Positions 34,271 through 43,500 of a DNA stretch of 64,000 nucleotides are shown one piece after another. Location of the stretch: the NCBI GenBank assembly GCA_029233925.1, contig JARGOX010000014.1:115338-179337 (forward strand), in the 5' to 3' direction. Positions within the stretch are counted from its first letter, which is position 1. Each line of letters starts with the position of its first letter. Source of the DNA: Rhizobiaceae bacterium. GTDB taxonomy: Bacteria > Pseudomonadota > Alphaproteobacteria > Rhizobiales > Rhizobiaceae. The notes below the pieces were generated by a model. That model had not been told where the DNA came from. It was given only the letters and a program-made list of their open reading frames with translations, and ran no database searches. Position numbers and translations under genes: made by a program.

Positions 34271-35068
34271 ATGAAGCGACAAACAGTAAAAGTCAGAAAT
34301 TATCTGGATGGCCTTGCGCTTGGTGCTCTTGTGTCCACGCTGCTTTTCCTAGTTCTCTTCATGGTTCTCGATTTCCACCTGGATGATGATAAATGGGTTA
34401 GTTTACTCGGCAATATTGTTGTTGCTTTATTTTCTAGCGGCGCTGCGCTTATTGCTTTACGGGGTATTAGACTGCAGGTTAGCCAAGCAGCCAAGCGTGA
34501 GGAAGACCGGCGAGAGCGGTCTTTGGCTGCAGCGAGGGCAATGTTGCCAGCGACACTGTCAGAGCTTTGCCAGATCGCGCTGAATAATATGCGATTACGC
34601 TTTGAGACTGGAGGTGAGCCTATTGGCATTGATCTGCCGCCACCAACGGATTTTCATCCTCTTCCGGATCATGTGATTCCTATCCTAAAGGACGTGATTC
34701 AGCACGCCGATCCGATTTCGCAAGAAAGATTAAGCAATATTCTGAGGCATTTCCAGGTGCTCCAAGCCCGCCGTGTTGGTGCTGACATATCTACCATTGC
34801 ACCCAACAATGGAGATGTATCTAGCGTTCCCGATCACAATGCTATTTCCGACGCCATGAGTTGGGCGGTTGTATACTCGCTCGTTGCGGATGCATTCGGC
34901 TATGCAAGGGGATCACAATCAAGCATTCCAGAATCGGTGAATGCTGATCGAGTGCGCGAAGCCTTCATCCACGGCGGTGTTGTTTTGGAGTCGTATCCAA
35001 ACGTTGAGAACATACTGAATATAAGAAGCGCTGAAGGCCGATTGGATATTGATTGGACTCACGAATAG
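34271..35068 (+). CDS. Hypothetical membrane protein of island 1
   Basis: The ATG at 34271 gives 265 residues; the frame extends 14 codons upstream. Two transmembrane helices are visible at about residues 15-38 and 45-70 (LGALVSTLLFLVLFMVLDF; LGNIVVALFSSGAALIALRG). A basic coiled-coil stretch then leads into a cytosolic domain of about 180 residues. The arrangement resembles the two-helix membrane proteins often found in defence loci, but I recognise no family and no catalytic motif. It is the first gene after the left attachment repeat and lies 77 bases before the integrase on the same strand. Confidence 0.72.
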   Translation: MKRQTVKVRNYLDGLALGALVSTLLFLVLFMVLDFHLDDDKWVSLLGNIVVALFSSGAALIALRGIRLQVSQAAKREEDRRERSLAAARAMLPATLSELCQIALNNMRLRFETGGEPIGIDLPPPTDFHPLPDHVIPILKDVIQHADPISQERLSNILRHFQVLQARRVGADISTIAPNNGDVSSVPDHNAISDAMSWAVVYSLVADAFGYARGSQSSIPESVNADRVREAFIHGGVVLESYPNVENILNIRSAEGRLDIDWTHE

Positions 35069-35145
35069 ATCGTAATGGAATGAGCCTTGGCACCCCTTCG
35101 GGGGCGTCCTACGCATGACCTTCAATACCCATTGGAGATCATCGT

Positions 35146-36138
35146 ATGGCTACCATCAGAAAACTGCGCGGACGCTGGCAAGGACAGGTTCGCCGCCGGG
35201 GCACCAAACCTCGCTGCAAGTCGTTCGACACCAAACTCGAGTGTGAGAAATGGGCTCGCGAGCTTGAGGCTGTAGTCGATCGGTTCGGCGCAGCACCTGA
35301 TACTCGAATATTAGAGACAACGACGCTCAGCGAGCTCCTGGAGCGCTACAAGGTAGAAGTATCGCCAACCAAGCGCGGTGCCGTGCAGGAAATTCAGCGC
35401 ATAGGCGTGCTCAAGCGACACGACATTGCTTTCCGGACGATGATTGGTCTTTCGCCGCAGGACATCTCCTCATTTCGCGACGAGCGTCTGAAGACGGTCG
35501 CGCCTTCTACAACGGTTCGCGAACTTGCCATCTTAAGTCACGTGATCGAGGTCGCCATTCGCGACTGGGGTTTGCCGCTGAGCCGCAACGTGGTGAAGCT
35601 TGTTCGTCGTCCGGTTATCCGCAATGAGCGAAGCCGTCGTCTTGAAGGCAATGAGGAGCAACGCCTGCTTGATGGATGCGATGGCGGCAAGACAGCCTTC
35701 TTCAAAACACTGCTTATTCTCGCGATTGAGACTGGGATGCGTCGCGGCGAGATTCTTTCGCTGCAGTGGAACGATTTTTCACACAATCGTCGTGTGATCA
35801 CGCTGACGATGACCAAGAATGGTTCAGGACGCGAGGTGCCGATTTCACAGCGTGCGTTCAATGCGCTGATGGAGTGGAAGTCGCGAGCCGAGATCGATCA
35901 ACCCAGAATCTTCCCTATAAGTGCCGGTTCCCTTGAGCAAGTCTGGCGTCGTCTTCTGGTTCGTGCCGGTATCCAGGGTTTTCGCTTTCACGATCTGCGA
36001 CACGAGGGCGTGAGCCGCCTTTTTGAGCGCGGTCTCAATGTGATCGAGGTCAGCAGCATCTCTGGACACAAAGAGCTCCGGATGTTGCAGCGCTATACGC
36101 ATCTCAGCGCCGACAACTTGGTTGATCGTCTTCAGTAA
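35146..36138 (+). CDS. int: Tyrosine integrase of island 1
   Basis: The 330-residue recombinase begins with an Arg-rich N-terminal arm (MATIRKLRGRWQGQVRRRG), as in phage integrases that bind arm sites. The catalytic domain is complete: Arg199 (GMRRGEILSLQW), Lys224, His282 and Arg285 (FHDLRHEGVSRLF), His308 (SGHKELRML) and nucleophile Tyr317 (QRYTHLS). Glu occurs where many integrases have a small residue after the second His (RHEG). It lies 1.1 kb from the left tRNA-Ser repeat, on the same strand as the tRNA, and most likely drove integration there. Confidence 0.93.
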   Translation: MATIRKLRGRWQGQVRRRGTKPRCKSFDTKLECEKWARELEAVVDRFGAAPDTRILETTTLSELLERYKVEVSPTKRGAVQEIQRIGVLKRHDIAFRTMIGLSPQDISSFRDERLKTVAPSTTVRELAILSHVIEVAIRDWGLPLSRNVVKLVRRPVIRNERSRRLEGNEEQRLLDGCDGGKTAFFKTLLILAIETGMRRGEILSLQWNDFSHNRRVITLTMTKNGSGREVPISQRAFNALMEWKSRAEIDQPRIFPISAGSLEQVWRRLLVRAGIQGFRFHDLRHEGVSRLFERGLNVIEVSSISGHKELRMLQRYTHLSADNLVDRLQ

Positions 36139-36202
36139 TCGGTCAGCACAATACCTATTCCAACCCAATGAAACCTCAATCTAACCACGGAGAAAATACC
36201 CA

Positions 36203-36703
36203 ATGACACATACGAAGCAGGCAATCCTCAAACGCACAATCAGACACAGCGCATTCGCTGGATTAATAGCAGTTGCGAGCATCACAGCGCTTCCGTTGCG
36301 TCCCTATGCACAAGCGTCTGCAACAGAAGCCGATCTTAGTGCGCTTGCCAGCAGCTGCAAGGACAAGATTATTGCAGAGATTCAATCACCCTATGAGGTC
36401 TTTTTTGCCAACTACAGTGCAGCAGAGCTGCTAAAACTTGGTCAAACCTTCGGCGGCATGGGAATGAATATTCCTAGAAGACCGTCCGTGTTGCTGACGG
36501 ATTATGCGAATCTATATAATCCGGTTGCTGAAAACATTCGTGCATTTCGTAACGGTCAATCCACATCAATGACGTTTGCTGTCGAATGGAGCTCACGAGG
36601 ATGGAGCGGCAAGCCGGTCAACTTTGTTGAAATCTATGTATGTCGGATTTCAAACAATACCGTGAAGGGGGCGTCCTCGCGAGATTCATTCATGTTCGAC
36701 TAG
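36203..36703 (+). CDS. Hypothetical exported protein of island 1
   Basis: The 166-residue product has a probable Sec signal peptide (basic KQAILKRTIRHS followed by a hydrophobic AFAGLIAVASITALPL and a YAQAS cleavage region near residue 38). The mature part has two cysteines, which may pair. I recognise no family. It begins 64 bases after the integrase and is followed by an imperfect 10-bp hairpin at 36787-36811 without a T run. Confidence 0.65.
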   Translation: MTHTKQAILKRTIRHSAFAGLIAVASITALPLRPYAQASATEADLSALASSCKDKIIAEIQSPYEVFFANYSAAELLKLGQTFGGMGMNIPRRPSVLLTDYANLYNPVAENIRAFRNGQSTSMTFAVEWSSRGWSGKPVNFVEIYVCRISNNTVKGASSRDSFMFD

Positions 36704-36875
36704 CGCCGTTATATCTGACCCGAAACATTCGATTTGGAAAAACGAAGTCCTAGGAAAATCAACCCATAATTAAGGGGATGCCTTCTGGCGCCACCGAACT
36801 CCGGTGGCGTCATCCACCTCTGCGCATGGGACGCATTATTTGTTTATCGATAACTGGCCGCTTGATTTCTCCGAT

Positions 36876-36891
36876 ATACCCAAATGGGTAT
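36876..36891. promoter_or_regulatory. Short palindrome, possible operator
   Basis: ATACCCA and its exact complement TGGGTAT are separated by two A residues. The symmetry is what dimeric helix-turn-helix repressors bind, but no regulator gene lies in the same gene-poor stretch, so this is only a candidate. Confidence 0.3.
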
Positions 36892-37082
36892 CTTAAGAGT
36901 GAGATGTTGCCCTTTACAAATTTCTTCCGCTAGAACCCGCCTCTAAAGCCTCGAAGCTTGGCGCCGGGTAAACAAAAGCACCAATAAGCTTCCCGGCATA
37001 ACAACCGGGCGGAATTCAACCAATGCCAGCGCCTCTTATTGCGAATAAGAAGGATTGCTCAAAAGCCTTGTCCGTGGTTGTC

Positions 37083-37110
37083 CTATATATTAGTAAGATC
37101 TAATATATAG
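37083..37110. repeat. Perfect 11-bp AT-rich inverted repeat
   Basis: CTATATATTAG (37083-37093) and its exact complement (37100-37110) flank the 6-base loop TAAGAT. It lies about 1 kb before the replication-initiator-like gene. It could be an operator, an origin-associated palindrome or simply a transcript hairpin; sequence alone does not decide. Confidence 0.55.
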
Positions 37111-37796
37111 AGGTAGGCTATTTCCCGTTAAATCGAAGAAACCCTCATAGAAGCTTACTGAGAAGCGCCACCAAAACTCGAGCGTAGGTATACGTCAGAT
37201 GTGCTCGAAGCTATTTCTGACTCAACCTCGAGGGAAACAGCGGCATTGCAATACCAATTCGGGGTGCGTTATAGCGCCAAGGAAAATACATATGAAAAAC
37301 GGGTCTAATTCTCACGTTGATGTAACACACAAACGCCGGAGATGTTGAAGGGTTGGATATGCCTGTTGAGAGGGCGAGCTGAAGACGGGTGATTGAAAGA
37401 CGCCGGATGGTTTGTTTGTTGGAATGTGCTTCGTTAAGTTGTCGGAACGTTTTGGGTGTAGGATTTGCAACCACGGTTATCTCCGCACCCAATCAGGAGC
37501 CCCACGACCACCTCAGTCCTCGAATATTCAAATGGGGTTCGTGTTGTTTGTGTTTGCGGTGTTGCGGACAGAGTGCCGTCCGCACTGCTGCAATCTTACC
37601 GAAGGCATCGACGCTCGTCTGACACAAAAGTTCTCATCCGGCCATGCTCGCCTGCGTTCTCACAAAGACCCGCAGAGACTCACAGGCGCGCGTTTGGCCC
37701 GGCGGGTATGGTTACTCAGAAATCGCCACGAAGCGCGCCACGAAGCAACCTCGATTCAAACAGCGCCCATCCAGGCTATGATCTACATTGAACCGC

Positions 37797-37943
37797 TCAC
37801 TTACCCTTCGCGCTCTTGCTGAAGCCCTTGATGATGCCGGTCAACTTCTTGGCGCGGGCGATGTCGGTGAACCCGATCTGGTCTGAGATGAAGACGCTGA
37901 AGGTGTCTAAAGCCGCGCCCCGGTCCAATCCAACGAGCGACAC
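37797..37943 (-). pseudogene. Relic of a type I restriction subunit (hsdR) 3' end
   Basis: Read on the minus strand, this short frame encodes SLVGLDRGAALDTFSVFISDQ and then TDIARAKKLTGIIKGFSKSA before a stop. The intact HsdR of this island ends with SLVGLDRGAVSDAFSDFLSDQ, about 45 further residues, and FDIARTKKLVSVIKGLNESA. The relic thus matches the HsdR C-terminus with an internal deletion. It lies 2.6 kb from, and in the same orientation as, the intact gene, and points to an earlier hsd locus replaced by or recombined with the present one. Confidence 0.85.
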
Positions 37944-38120
37944 TGAGGCATCATCTGCATCGCTGGGTTAATTCCGCTATATGCAAAATAGCAGAGCGGA
38001 TCGCTTAAGCGTTTCATTTAGCCGAAGTCGTTTTGGTCCATCTGCGCGAAGAAGCGCGTCACATTGCCTAAGCCCGCTGGTGCGATGCGAGACTGCACAA
38101 GAAAGGAAACAGCGATCAAA

Positions 38121-39335
38121 ATGAATAGCCATCAATTCACTATCGAAGCAATCAAGACCAAACGCAAAATTGCGCTCACTTATACCGAAGAGGCTGTTGA
38201 ACAAATCCAACCGCGGCTTAAGGGGCGCGTAAGCCTTCGGCCTAATGTGAACCTGAATTCCTTCACAGCGAGGGCGGTTATCGATTGGCTTGAAATTCAT
38301 TTCACGACTGGGAGGAAGACACAAGCAAAATGGATCAATGCGCGCATCAAGAAAGCGACTGGCCTGAGCTGCTATGCCAAAATGATTGCTCAGAAGAACG
38401 GCCAAAAATTCAAGGTCAGGTTCCAAGAGCCGAATCTTAAGTTGGTGTTCGATGCGGTGGACGCCATTCGGAGCGATATCGGCATCAATGGCGATGTGTT
38501 GCTCGCCGGTATTGAGATTAGCATAGACTTCACACCGAAAGTGCCTGGAGACGATGATGAGCGTGCGCGTCTTATGGCCATGCTTATGAGTCACTTTATG
38601 CCGGCAGGGGATATCCTGTCAGCAGATCGTGACCGACCCAGATTTACATGGAAAAAGAAGAAAAAGGGGGAAAAAAAGGAAGACGGCACCAAGTTTGTCC
38701 TGCCGATACCGGCGGGTAGGAGAAAGTTGAATCCACTTTTGTTCAACGGAAACGACCTGCAGCCATACGTCGATGCAACTGTTTATTATGGCAGTCGTGA
38801 AGGATCTAGATTTTGGCGTATCATGGATAAAGTTGTCGACAAGCAGAACCCTAATGCTAAAACAGCGAATGCACTGTTAGATGCAGAGAAGCGCGTCCGG
38901 ATAGAGGTATGCTTAAGAGGAGAAGAACTCCAAAAGCTGGGACTTAACACACTGGACGATCTGCACGGCTTCAAATTCACAAAATTGAATCCCTGCTTTC
39001 GGTTCCTCCAGCCGACATTTCTGAGAACTAGCCCGTTGCCAGCCAACCGTATGAGATGTGTCAGGGAGAGAAACAGCAAAGAGCGCATTTTCAAATTTCA
39101 AACGAGCGGCGTCGTCGGCTTGCACGCAATGGATGACGCATGGACGAAACGTCGCAAAGTTTTGAAGAAGGACTTGTTGGCAGCATTTCGAAACGCAGGA
39201 AAGAAGCTGCCGACGCGGAGGGAAAGTAAGGGAATGAAACAAACGTCAATTCGCCACGAGGAACTGAGCGATAGAGCCGACATGGCTTTGAGGAAGTTGA
39301 CGCAACGGGTGTGTAAACAGAGTAAGGTTGAGTAG
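38121..39335 (+). CDS. Putative replication-initiator-like protein of island 1
   Basis: The ATG at 38121 gives 404 residues; the frame reaches 19 codons further up. Features resemble replication initiation proteins of small plasmids and phages (Rep_trans/gpII-like): an early VIDWLEIHF strand, a mid-protein VYYGSREGSRFWRIMDKVVD resembling the RxYDK strand, and VRIEVCLRGEELQKLG resembling the RxEvxLrG strand. A very basic KKKKKGEKKE stretch precedes these. The catalytic tyrosine cannot be assigned by eye. The protein is basic overall, consistent with DNA binding. An AAGGA lies 12 bases upstream. The resemblance is my pattern reading, not a proven homology. Confidence 0.5.
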   Translation: MNSHQFTIEAIKTKRKIALTYTEEAVEQIQPRLKGRVSLRPNVNLNSFTARAVIDWLEIHFTTGRKTQAKWINARIKKATGLSCYAKMIAQKNGQKFKVRFQEPNLKLVFDAVDAIRSDIGINGDVLLAGIEISIDFTPKVPGDDDERARLMAMLMSHFMPAGDILSADRDRPRFTWKKKKKGEKKEDGTKFVLPIPAGRRKLNPLLFNGNDLQPYVDATVYYGSREGSRFWRIMDKVVDKQNPNAKTANALLDAEKRVRIEVCLRGEELQKLGLNTLDDLHGFKFTKLNPCFRFLQPTFLRTSPLPANRMRCVRERNSKERIFKFQTSGVVGLHAMDDAWTKRRKVLKKDLLAAFRNAGKKLPTRRESKGMKQTSIRHEELSDRADMALRKLTQRVCKQSKVE

Positions 39336-39589
39336 GTAGGGTTAAGCGCTCTACTACTATTACAAGTTATTAGAGCGCTGGCCGGTCAGGACGTCAATCG
39401 CTTGGTCACAAAGAGGGCGTTCAGCTGCCATCTGCGTGGCATTGGTGGGAAAAAGTTGTAATCTGGCCAATATTGCAAAGGGTTCATTTGCCAATGGAAA
39501 AGCGATCGGTGGTTTCGCCGCTTTAGAAATTGAGCATCCGATGAAAGTGTGAAACCCATCACTACAGCGAATGACAGACGGGGTTTCGA

Positions 39590-40276
39590 CTAAGCAGGGC
39601 GGACGCTAGCATTCACGTAGCCTTCAAAGAGAGCCTCTATCGCAGGCGTGCTCTTGGGTCGGCGCATTATCTTATATTGTGACAGGTGTGGAAGTCCTAC
39701 AAAAACGCCGCCTTCAAAATTCCCTCGTGTTCCTGTGATGTTTCCCCACCCCAAAGGAACTGACACTGCTTCTTTTACGCCAAGCAGACGCATAAGAATT
39801 TCTCTGGTCTGCCGACCCATTCCAATTACCAATCTCGGTCGCGCACGATTGAGAATCTCGTCCCAAATTTGTTCACCGAACTGAAAAGCAGCTTTAGAAT
39901 TTTGAAGGCCAGCAATGTTGGGCGACCTGAATGGGACCAGATTTCCAGCCAACACGTCCTCAGGGCGAGCGTCCAGGAGTTCGAACAATGTGCGAACCTG
40001 AACCTGCAGCGGGTTTTGCCCCGCTGGATGGTTTGCCCATTGCTCTACTTCATACGCGCTTCCACTTGCCATCGCGAATTCAGCATGATGCGCAGGCTTA
40101 ACACGACCGCCGGGATGTAACCCAAGCAAAGCTATCCCGGCATGGTTCACTACGTGAGCGGGACTCGCCAATAACCGCCACCCAAGCCTATTGCCGCTTT
40201 TGACATAAGCGTCCTCAATGCGTTTTTGGAGCGCTTCTGCATAACTGCTATCGTCGTCCATATTATCTATCTCCAC
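39590..40276 (-). CDS. Uracil-DNA-glycosylase-fold protein (putative)
   Basis: The 228-residue protein shows the motif order of the UDG superfamily: IALLGLHPGGR near residue 49 (resembling the GxxPG motif), NLVPFRSPN near residue 111, RLVIGMGRQTREIL in the central strand and LPHLSQYKI near the C-terminus (in place of HPSP/LS). Family members cut uracil or other bases from DNA, or bind nucleotides without catalysis. Its place beside a type I R-M system may reflect a defence or phage counter-defence role, but that is inference. Start is the ATG at 40276; the next ATG (codon 6) is equally possible. Confidence 0.6.
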   Translation of the reverse strand: MEIDNMDDDSSYAEALQKRIEDAYVKSGNRLGWRLLASPAHVVNHAGIALLGLHPGGRVKPAHHAEFAMASGSAYEVEQWANHPAGQNPLQVQVRTLFELLDARPEDVLAGNLVPFRSPNIAGLQNSKAAFQFGEQIWDEILNRARPRLVIGMGRQTREILMRLLGVKEAVSVPLGWGNITGTRGNFEGGVFVGLPHLSQYKIMRRPKSTPAIEALFEGYVNASVRPA

Positions 40277-40556
40277 ATTAGGCGGAAAGTTTTTACCGTG
40301 ACTTGATCTACTCTTTGCGCATGGTGCCCGTGCTGGTTGGTTAGATTACTCTGGCAATAGACCACGGCAGGTAGTCGCCTGCAAATTGGATGGACAATGG
40401 ATACAAGACGCCGCCATACAGACTCACTGGCGAGCGCCGTCTGTCGAATGAACTCTGCCGCATAGAAAGCAGGCGCGCGCGCCACCGGTCAACCTCGAGT
40501 CAAACTGCACTCATTTGGCTGCGTTGAACAATGAGGCAAGCCATTGCTGCATTCCG

Positions 40557-43500
40557 CTATCCCGCCGCGCTCTCATTGAGCCCTTTGATGACACTGACCA
40601 GTTTCTTGGTGCGAGCGATGTCGAACACCTGCTCCGGGCCGCTTGGGGCGATGTCGATGAAGGGGCTTTCATAGAGCAGGCCGGGGTCCATGACGCCCTT
40701 TTCCGTCAGATGCTCGACCACCATATCGATGAATTCGATCTGGTCGGCGCTGGCGGCTTGGTCGGAGAGGAAGTCGCTGAAGGCGTCGGAGACCGCGCCC
40801 CGGTCGAGCCCGACGAGCGACCGGATGAACGGCCCCAGACCATGGGCGATTTCGGAAGCCCTTTCGATATGCACTGCGTCGCCAATACCGGCGGCAAGCA
40901 GCATCTGTTGCAGCTCGGCGATATCGATCGGCGTCAACGGTTTGCCGTGCTTCAGCTTGGCGATCGTGATGTGGTCCTCGTGCTCACGCAGGAAATGCCG
41001 CGCCTTTCGTTTGAAGCGCGCGAAGTCTACTTCACCAACCTCAGGCAAATCGATATCGGCTCCGTCGCCGAGCTGATCTTCGAAGTTGGTGTAGACGATT
41101 GACTTCTTTTTCTTGTCGATGTGGTGAACGAGACCGCGCAGCCTGAGCCGCACCAATTCGAGCAGCGGCACCGTGATCCCCTCCCACCAGTCATCTGACA
41201 GGATATCGAGGATCAGAGCGTGCTGGGCGGCTATGATTGGGATCGCCACCTGCTCGTCCAGTGCCGAAGCGATTTCGATCAGCTGCTTCTTCAGCTTGTC
41301 GAACCGCTTGGAACCCTTCAGCAGCGCCAATTCGAGGTTGAACATCAAAAGGTCGAAGCGTTTGGCCTCTTCCTTTTCGCTCTTGCGCTCGGTGGGCAGC
41401 GGCGCAACATCATCCAGCAGCTCGTCGCGCACAGCGTCGCTCAGATCGATCCAGGCTTCCGGCGCCTTGTATTTTTCAACCAGACGGCGCTTGCCGCGCA
41501 CAATGAAATTGTCGAGGTTCATCGCGGCGACGGTGTCCTTGAGGTCTGTGAGAGCGCTGTCGCGGATCATCTGTTCATCGATCGGCGCATTACCGCCCGC
41601 ATCGAAGGGTTTGCCTTCTTCCGCGTTGCCCGGCGGCTGTTCCAGCCGTTCTTTATCGTCCAGCGCCCGCACCAGGTCGAAACGGGCTGCAAACAGGCGC
41701 TCGCTCAGGCTCTTGGCATTTCGACCCTCGTCAGGCTCCGGGTTCTGCTGGAAGAATTCGAGGTTCTGGCAATAATCGAAGACCCGGAAAAATTCCTTGT
41801 CCTCGCCGGGCCCGAACAGATCGGGACACAAGCGCGTTCCGCGGCCAATGATCTGCCAGAATTTGGTTTTCGAGCGGATCAGCTTGAACAGCACCAGATT
41901 GACCACTTCCGGCACGTCGATGCCGGTGTCGAGCATGTCGACGGAGATGGCGATATGTGGGTCGACATCCTTCTTGGAAAAATCGTCGATCAGGCTCTGA
42001 GCGTATTCGGTTTTGTGGGTGATGATGCGGGCGAAGTGACCGGCCAGATGCGGATAGGCGATGTTGAAGCGCTGTTCGATGAATGCCGCGTGAGCCTGAT
42101 TCTTGGCAAAGATGATGGTCTTGCCTAGGCGATCGCCTCCCGCGACCTTCAACCCTTGAGTCATGACGTGGGCCAGCACCTTGTCGACGGTGTCGGCATT
42201 GAAGAGCCATTTGTTGATCGCTTCGGCATTGACGCTGTCGGGCGGGTCGCCATCCTCCTCGTCCCATTCCAGCATGTCCCATTCTTCTTTTTCTGCGTCG
42301 CTGAGGTCGTCGTAGCGGATACCTTCGCGTTGGAATTTCAGCGGCACCGAGACCGCCATCGGCGGCACCAGATATTCGTCCTCCACGGCCTTGTCGAGCG
42401 AGTAGGCATCGGTCGGCACGCCGTCTTCGAGCGCGAACAGCCCATAGGTGTTGTGATCGATCTCGTCTTTCGGCGTTGCCGTGAGGCCCACCAGCAGGCT
42501 GTCGAAATAGTCGAAGATCGCACCATAGCGCTGATACACCGATCTGTGTGCCTCATCGATGATGACGAGATCGAAATGACCGGGGCCGAACCGGACGTGA
42601 TCGGCCTGACGGCCATCGATCAGATTCATCATCGTCGGATAGGTTGAGAGAAAGACCCGGCCTTCCCCAGTCTTCTCCGTCACCAGATTGACAGGGGAGG
42701 CATCGGGCAGATGCGCCTTGAAGGCCTTCACCGCCTGGTTGACCAGCGCCACCCGATCGGCAAGGAAGAGCACACGTTTAACCCAACCCGCCCGCATCAT
42801 GAGATCGACCAGGGCGATCACCGTGCGCGTCTTGCCGCTACCGGTGGCCATCACCAGCAGCGCCTTGCGTTGCCGCTCCACCTCGAAACTTGCCGCAACC
42901 TTGGCGATGGCACGGGTCTGGTAGTAGCGCCCGGCAATCTTGGTGCTAACCGGAAGTCCTGCGACCGGCTTGCGGCTCGTTCGCCGCTGGATCAGCAGTT
43001 GTAATTCGTCTTTCTTGTAGAAGCCGGAGACCTGGCGAGGCGGATAGGCCGAGTCGTCCCAGATCCAGTGGTCGTAGCCGTTGGTGTAGAAAATCACCGG
43101 TCGCTGTTTGAATTCGGCTTCCAGACAATCGGCATAGAGTTTAGCCTGCTGCTGGCCGACGCGCGGGTCGCGCTTTGTGCGCTTGGCCTCGATCAGCGCC
43201 AAGGGCTTGCCATCGTCGCCCCACAGAACATAGTCGACGAAGCCCTTGCCCTCGCTGTTCGGCATGCCCTCGACCGGGTATTCCCGGTCACGCGCCTCAC
43301 TGAGCGGCCATCCGGCTTCCTTGAGCAATAGATCGATATAGAGGTCGCGGGTCGCGGCTTCGGAATAGTCGTGAGTGTCTGTCCGCGCCTCGTTGTCGCG
43401 GCGAATGCGGTCACGTTCGGCACGGGCGGCTTTCAGCTCCGCGTCGAGATCACCCTTGTCGCGCAGCAGCTCTGCAAAGGCCTTGTCCTTCGCTTCCGTC

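Larger units (their letters stand above)
36704..38120. other. Long gene-poor stretch of island 1 with inverted repeats and an hsdR relic
   Basis: About 1.4 kb without an intact gene. It contains a GC hairpin (36787-36811), a 7-bp inverted repeat ATACCCA-AA-TGGGTAT (36876-36891), a perfect 11-bp AT-rich palindrome (37083-37110) and a relic of an hsdR 3' end (37797-37943). Sequence at about 37720-37800 also resembles the segment just downstream of the intact hsdR at 40490-40556 (shared CAACCTCGA-TCAAAC core). Open frames of 70-130 codons here show no family resemblance. Confidence 0.6.

Noticed and set aside
36787..36811. GC-rich hairpin after the exported protein gene, considered as a terminator
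   Set aside because: The stem is good (10 bp with one G-T pair), but neither strand has a following T run, so I do not call it an intrinsic terminator.
37211..37822. Several frames of 77-136 codons in the gene-poor part of island 1
   Set aside because: They overlap each other on both strands, lack ribosome sites and show no recognisable domain or consistent codon use.
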